Assembly: GCA_029558535.1 (NCBI GenBank)
Contig: JAKQEK010000246.1
Location: 1-45,814, forward strand
DNA from: Bacteroidota bacterium
GTDB taxonomy: Bacteria > Bacteroidota > Bacteroidia > Bacteroidales > ML635J-15
Direction of reading: 5' to 3'
Length of the DNA: 45,814 nt
The translations under genes were made by a program, and so were the position numbers. The notes beneath the pieces were generated by a model. That model had not been told where the DNA came from and ran no database searches. It worked only from the letters and a program-made list of their open reading frames with translations. Shown here piece by piece: positions 42,612 to 45,814 of this stretch. Positions within the stretch are counted from its first letter, which is position 1, and every line of letters starts with the position of its first letter.

Positions 42612-43040
42612 ATGAAAAGAAATGAGGACTTTATTTATATACCTGTTATAAAAGCAAATGATATCTTAAATACAGGCAATAACATCACCGGGAAGATGAT
42701 TATGACAAAAAAGTATTTTGCAATTTTACCAGATGTTGTACAAGATTCTAATGGTACAGCAAAAAGAGATTTATATGACAAAAGTTATTTTGAAGATTTT
42801 TTAAATAATTATGAAAATATTGATTTAGTGAATTTCGAAACGGAGTTGATTTCAAAAATTCCTGACAGATTTGTTATGTCGTTTTTAAATCTTGAAAAAT
42901 TTGAAGTAAATGTTGGTTTTTTGTTTTTTGGGGGAATAAGATATAAGCTAAAAGGAGAAAAAATTCAGTCTGCTTTTGTCGGGAACAAAACAAACCGTTT
43001 AATGATAAAAGATTTTTACGAAAAGGTGGTTAAATACTAG
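42612..43040 (+). CDS. Small cytoplasmic protein, unknown function
   Basis: 142 aa, no signal peptide or membrane helix, rich in Lys, Asn and aromatic residues. The order is strand-rich: ITGKMIMTKKYFAILPD, then a helical segment (DKSYFEDFLNNYENIDLVNFETELISK) and a second strand set (VNVGFLFFGGIRYKLKGEKIQSAFVGNKTN) ending with a helix. The outline (strand, readout, closing helix) is compatible with a PH/GRAM-like fold but I see no firm motif. Own -7 box, 11 bp from the convergent CPBP-like gene. Confidence 0.65.
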   Translation: MKRNEDFIYIPVIKANDILNTGNNITGKMIMTKKYFAILPDVVQDSNGTAKRDLYDKSYFEDFLNNYENIDLVNFETELISKIPDRFVMSFLNLEKFEVNVGFLFFGGIRYKLKGEKIQSAFVGNKTNRLMIKDFYEKVVKY

Positions 43041-43051
43041 CTCTCTGTTTT

Positions 43052-43978
43052 TTAAAATATAGTAAATATTTCCATCGCCAGGGCAAGAACACAATGCAAA
43101 ATTATTCCAATTCCGATATTCTTTTGTGTATAAGCAATTATCCCTAAAAAGTATGCACCAAAAAATGAACTAATTGTTTCGGGCAGGGGTTTACCAAAAT
43201 GAATTACAGCATACAAACTTGCAACCGGTAAAATCGCATTCTTGCCCAGTAACTTAACAAATCCAAAAATCATCAATCCTCTGAAAAACAGTTCTATCAT
43301 TACAAAATCGAAAAGATAGGCAGATTCAAAAAATACTGCACTGATAACAGGTTTTATTCCTACTACAGACGAAAATGACTTGTAGGCCGTTCTGTTTAAA
43401 ATCGGATAATACTCTGAAACAGAGCCTATTTTACTACCGGCAAAGGAAATTATTATTGAAATCAAGCTGAGAATCAATGCCAGTCGAAAGTCAAAATTTT
43501 TAAAACTCAAGCCATAAAACGGGACATCTTTGTTCTTGTCGAAAATCCTGTAAATCAAATAAACTGGAATAAGCAATGTAATTATTCCACTCAGGTTTTC
43601 GGCAGTGTGATAGTAGTAATAAATTTCGGGATATGACAATTTTACATTTACACCATAATGTCCGTAATACGAAATATATGTTGACAATATCAGTAGTCCG
43701 GCAAAGCTTTTTAACCAAAATTCCAAATTTAGCTTTACTTCGTTTTTGCTATACACCTTAAGTATCAGACTAACAATATAATATGCAAGCGAAAACATGA
43801 TAAAATTTATCAGATAAATCATATTGTCAAAACCATATTTGATTGACATACGGTCGTAAATCTGCCAGTAATACTCAACAAATATCAATAATCCGGTTAC
43901 TAACATCACCGACAAGTACAACTTCAGACTGAAGTTCTCTTTTATGAAAGAAATTATATCTTTTAACAGCTTTTTCAA
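43052..43978 (-). CDS. CPBP-like intramembrane protease homolog, divergent
   Basis: 308 aa with about eight membrane helices. The C-terminal third carries the remains of CPBP (Rce1-type) motifs: IELFFRG (228-234; Glu229 and Arg233 where the family usually has EExxxR, so the first Glu is replaced by Ile), AVIHFG (His260) and GIILHC (His295, usual Asn four residues later is absent). Retained histidines suggest the fold is kept, but activity is doubtful. The start is TTG at 43978-43976, because an in-frame stop lies two codons upstream. It begins 3 bp after dacB, so the two are co-translated. Confidence 0.75.
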   Translation of the reverse strand: MKKLLKDIISFIKENFSLKLYLSVMLVTGLLIFVEYYWQIYDRMSIKYGFDNMIYLINFIMFSLAYYIVSLILKVYSKNEVKLNLEFWLKSFAGLLILSTYISYYGHYGVNVKLSYPEIYYYYHTAENLSGIITLLIPVYLIYRIFDKNKDVPFYGLSFKNFDFRLALILSLISIIISFAGSKIGSVSEYYPILNRTAYKSFSSVVGIKPVISAVFFESAYLFDFVMIELFFRGLMIFGFVKLLGKNAILPVASLYAVIHFGKPLPETISSFFGAYFLGIIAYTQKNIGIGIILHCVLALAMEIFTIF

Positions 43979-43981
43979 TGT

Positions 43982-45427
43982 CTATTCAGTAATACCTGCA
44001 ATTTCGATAAACAGATCTTCGAAAATTTTCCTTACTCTGTAATTTGGACAAATGTAATTATTTGCAATAAAACAAAACACAATTTCTTCGCCTTTTGCAT
44101 TAAGAATATAACCGGCATAAGCTCTGACTCTTGCCATACTTCCGCTTTTGGCATGCACTCTGTTTTGTGCTTTTGTTCCCACGCAATACCTCGACAAAGT
44201 GCCACTGGTACCTGCAACCGGTAAGGTGTTAAAGAATTTTTCACCATAAGCAGAAACATTCCTCATATACTTTAGCATTTCTACCATCTGAAAGGCTGTA
44301 AGTCCGTTAAAACGGCTTAATCCACAAGCATCTTCCACAATCAGACCATCTGTATTTACTGATTTGGATTTCCAGAAATCAGCCACAGCATCAGCATATT
44401 TCTTATTAGTTTTTTTAGCTATGTGATATGAAAACATCTCAGCATAAAGATTAAAACTCTTAAGATTGGTTACTTCAGCAATTTTTATCAATTCGGGCGA
44501 ATAAGTTGTGTGAAAAACTTTTCTGGGTAACTTGTCATCATAGCTTATTATCTTTTCCTCTTTACCTGTTACCAGAATTCCATTTGATTTTAGTTTGCCG
44601 TTAAAACATTTTACCAGATACATTTCGGGTTCAGGCATAGAGCCTTTTATAGTGAAATCGCTTTTGTTCCAGGGCAATGTTCCCCTTACTTCACATTCAG
44701 TTTTGGAATTTGTATAATAAATGAACGATTCGTCCCCTGTAGTTGATGATGATTTAACTTTATTATTAAAAGTAATTCCAATATCCTCAGGTTCGACCTT
44801 TATTATGCTGGTAGAACTTCCGTCTGTACTACCTGTTTTAAAATGGAGATAATACAAATTGTCCATATAATTAAGTGCCGATCCGGGATTGCCGTAATAA
44901 TTAGCAATGTCTTCCCAAATCCAGGTGTCAGGTATAGAAATTTCACCAAAATATGAGATATCACTGATTATATCTCCATTTACTTTTTTAATGCCTAGTT
45001 TTTTAACTTCATTTACCCATTTCTGCAACAATTCTCCGTTACTGTTATAATGTGAGGCAAAATTTTGTGAGCCCAGACAGGGATCGCCGTAACCGATAAT
45101 ATAAATATTTCCGTTCAGAACGCCCTCAGATGATATAGAACCACTATAAGCCAATTCGGTTTTAAATTTATAATCAGGTCCCAGCAATTCGATAGCCAAA
45201 GCAGTGGGAATGATTTTAAAAACTGAAGCAGGGGCCAGACTAGTCTGCGAGTTATAGTCAAAAACTTTGTCGCCTGTACTTAGATTAACGGCATAAATTC
45301 CCAGACTTGCATTTTTAAATTCGGGAAGTTTTGTAAGTTCATTTTGCAGGTCGGAATATGATTTTGATTGAGTAAAACCCATCAGACTTGTTACGACCAG
45401 ACAATAAGCTAAAAGTACTTTTCTCAT
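43982..45427 (-). CDS. dacB: D-alanyl-D-alanine carboxypeptidase/endopeptidase (PBP4 type)
   Basis: 481 aa from the ATG at 45427-45425, which starts a signal peptide (MRKVLLAYCLVVTSLMGFTQ); an upstream ATG at 45487 adds 20 residues and is less likely. Peptidase S13 motifs: SxxK as SVFK (68-71), SxN as SFN (in LKSFNLYAEMF) and KTG as KSG (in HAKSGSMARV). The region between SxxK and SxN holds the PBP4-specific insert. The periplasmic enzyme trims the terminal D-Ala of peptidoglycan and can cut cross-links. The CPBP-like gene follows after 3 bp. Confidence 0.92.
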   Translation of the reverse strand: MRKVLLAYCLVVTSLMGFTQSKSYSDLQNELTKLPEFKNASLGIYAVNLSTGDKVFDYNSQTSLAPASVFKIIPTALAIELLGPDYKFKTELAYSGSISSEGVLNGNIYIIGYGDPCLGSQNFASHYNSNGELLQKWVNEVKKLGIKKVNGDIISDISYFGEISIPDTWIWEDIANYYGNPGSALNYMDNLYYLHFKTGSTDGSSTSIIKVEPEDIGITFNNKVKSSSTTGDESFIYYTNSKTECEVRGTLPWNKSDFTIKGSMPEPEMYLVKCFNGKLKSNGILVTGKEEKIISYDDKLPRKVFHTTYSPELIKIAEVTNLKSFNLYAEMFSYHIAKKTNKKYADAVADFWKSKSVNTDGLIVEDACGLSRFNGLTAFQMVEMLKYMRNVSAYGEKFFNTLPVAGTSGTLSRYCVGTKAQNRVHAKSGSMARVRAYAGYILNAKGEEIVFCFIANNYICPNYRVRKIFEDLFIEIAGITE

Positions 45428-45448
45428 TTTTTTAAATTTCGGTACAAT

Positions 45449-45456
45449 CAAAAGTA
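45449..45456 (-). promoter_or_regulatory. -7 box (TACTTTTG) of dacB
   Basis: Minus-strand TACTTTTG at 45456-45449, 21 bp upstream of the chosen ATG; it supports the shorter start. Confidence 0.45.
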
Positions 45457-45563
45457 TTAAAAAGAGCTTTTTGAAAATTACATACAAGACATTTTTGTTA
45501 ACAGTTTTTGTTTAATAATGGAAATCCACGTTACAGAAAAAGTTTATAAAATATAAAGTCACC

Positions 45564-45595
45564 TTTTGATGATTTGTAAATAATTTCTACCTTTG
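45564..45595 (+). promoter_or_regulatory. Strong promoter TTTTG-N19-TACCTTTG at right edge
   Basis: TTTTG (45564-45568) and TACCTTTG (45588-45595) are 19 nt apart, the textbook spacing of the Bacteroidota -33/-7 boxes. It points to the right, away from dacB, into a stretch with no large ORF before the window ends. Confidence 0.6.
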
Positions 45596-45611
45596 AAGAA
45601 AAAAAATCCAA

Positions 45612-45713
45612 ATGGTACGGTTATACATACAAAAATGGAGGAATTGGTGTACCTTTGGTTGGGTTATAAACGAGTTACCGCCAAGTGTAGAAAAAAAACA
45701 GAGACACCGATAA
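45612..45713 (+). CDS. Candidate 33-aa small ORF downstream of a strong promoter
   Basis: The ATG at 45612 opens 33 codons ending in TAA (45711-45713). The product is basic and Trp-rich (MVRLYIQKWRNW, then CTFGWVINELPPSVEKKQR). It lies 16 bp after a well-formed promoter. It may be a true small protein or part of a non-coding transcript or repeat; the ACGAGTTACCGCC wording looks like dispersed-element sequence. No family recognised. The rest of 45714-45814 shows nothing further. Confidence 0.3.
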   Translation: MVRLYIQKWRNWCTFGWVINELPPSVEKKQRHR

Positions 45714-45814
45714 ATTGAAAAGTAAACCATTGTGAAAGGACAGAAAAAAGGAATATTGACAAGAAAAGATAGCCGACACACAAGCCGACCCGATGTTTTT
45801 TATTTTTTTGCCAA

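Noticed and set aside
45587..45781. 64-aa minus-strand ORF at the right edge
   Set aside because: It reads Phe/Cys-rich antisense to the strong promoter and small ORF, has no promoter of its own, and its residues look like random translation of AT-rich sequence.

Overview
The window looks like a chromosomal segment of a low-GC member of the Bacteroidota, probably Bacteroidales-like. Three things point there. Start regions repeatedly carry the Bacteroidota sigma factor -7 box (TAnnTTTG), sometimes with a TTTG -33 box. There are two TonB-dependent receptors with carboxypeptidase-like N-terminal domains and one protein with a T9SS-like C-terminal fold. The enzyme set (ATP-dependent PEP carboxykinase, fused FtcD, Ppk1 with a short Ppx) also fits that phylum. 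I recognised no rRNA, tRNA, CRISPR array, complete insertion sequence or phage gene.

Layout. 1-4800 (minus): a small secreted protein with a 39-aa ORF upstream, then a tightly coupled five-gene operon, DUF721 - carbamoyltransferase - DUF5989 - SxtJ-like - SGNH hydrolase. The last four resemble the saxitoxin-cluster trio SxtI/K/J plus an SGNH enzyme, and probably modify an exported molecule. 4915-9428: a lipoprotein, the mtnA/class II aldolase pair (likely methylthioadenosine or 5-deoxyribose salvage), an outer-membrane-protein/lipoprotein-phosphoesterase pair and a small conserved-looking protein. 9425-18941: a second, larger SGNH membrane protein of the same subfamily as the first, pckA, a YfcC-type carrier, a CotH lipoprotein, and an operon of two tandem repeat-proteins (DUF6150-like) with an AsmA-like protein. 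19053-20235: a DUF3592-like protein and a 690-bp non-coding stretch full of palindromes, beside the remnant of a secreted-protein gene. 20236-28278: two TonB receptors, a PgpH-like 7TM-HD phosphohydrolase and a cytoplasmic NlpC/P60 peptidase. 28460-36276: a PH-like repeat protein, the ppx/ppk1 polyphosphate pair, a zinc-type CDF transporter, fused ftcD and pdxY. 36277-37178: a 900-bp non-coding region with a long near-palindrome, two other hairpins and flanking direct repeats. 37179-45814: a Na/Pi cotransporter with an Ig-like N-terminus, a DUF4197 lipoprotein with an unknown partner, a phospholipase D-type synthase, a small unknown protein, a divergent CPBP-like membrane protein, a PBP4-type D-Ala-D-Ala carboxypeptidase, and at the right edge a strong promoter driving only a 33-aa ORF.

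How the genes work together. Most are housekeeping or envelope functions: peptidoglycan (dacB, NlpC/P60), phospholipid (PLD), phosphate/polyphosphate (NptA-like, ppk1, ppx), zinc export, gluconeogenic/anaplerotic carbon (pckA), vitamin B6 salvage and histidine-derived formimino transfer. The least explained parts are the carbamoyltransferase/SxtJ/SGNH operon, the tandem repeat-protein pair in which every repeat carries a protein-specific YKS or SKY pattern, and the two palindrome-rich intergenic regions. Functions come from motif recognition by eye; no database search was possible.
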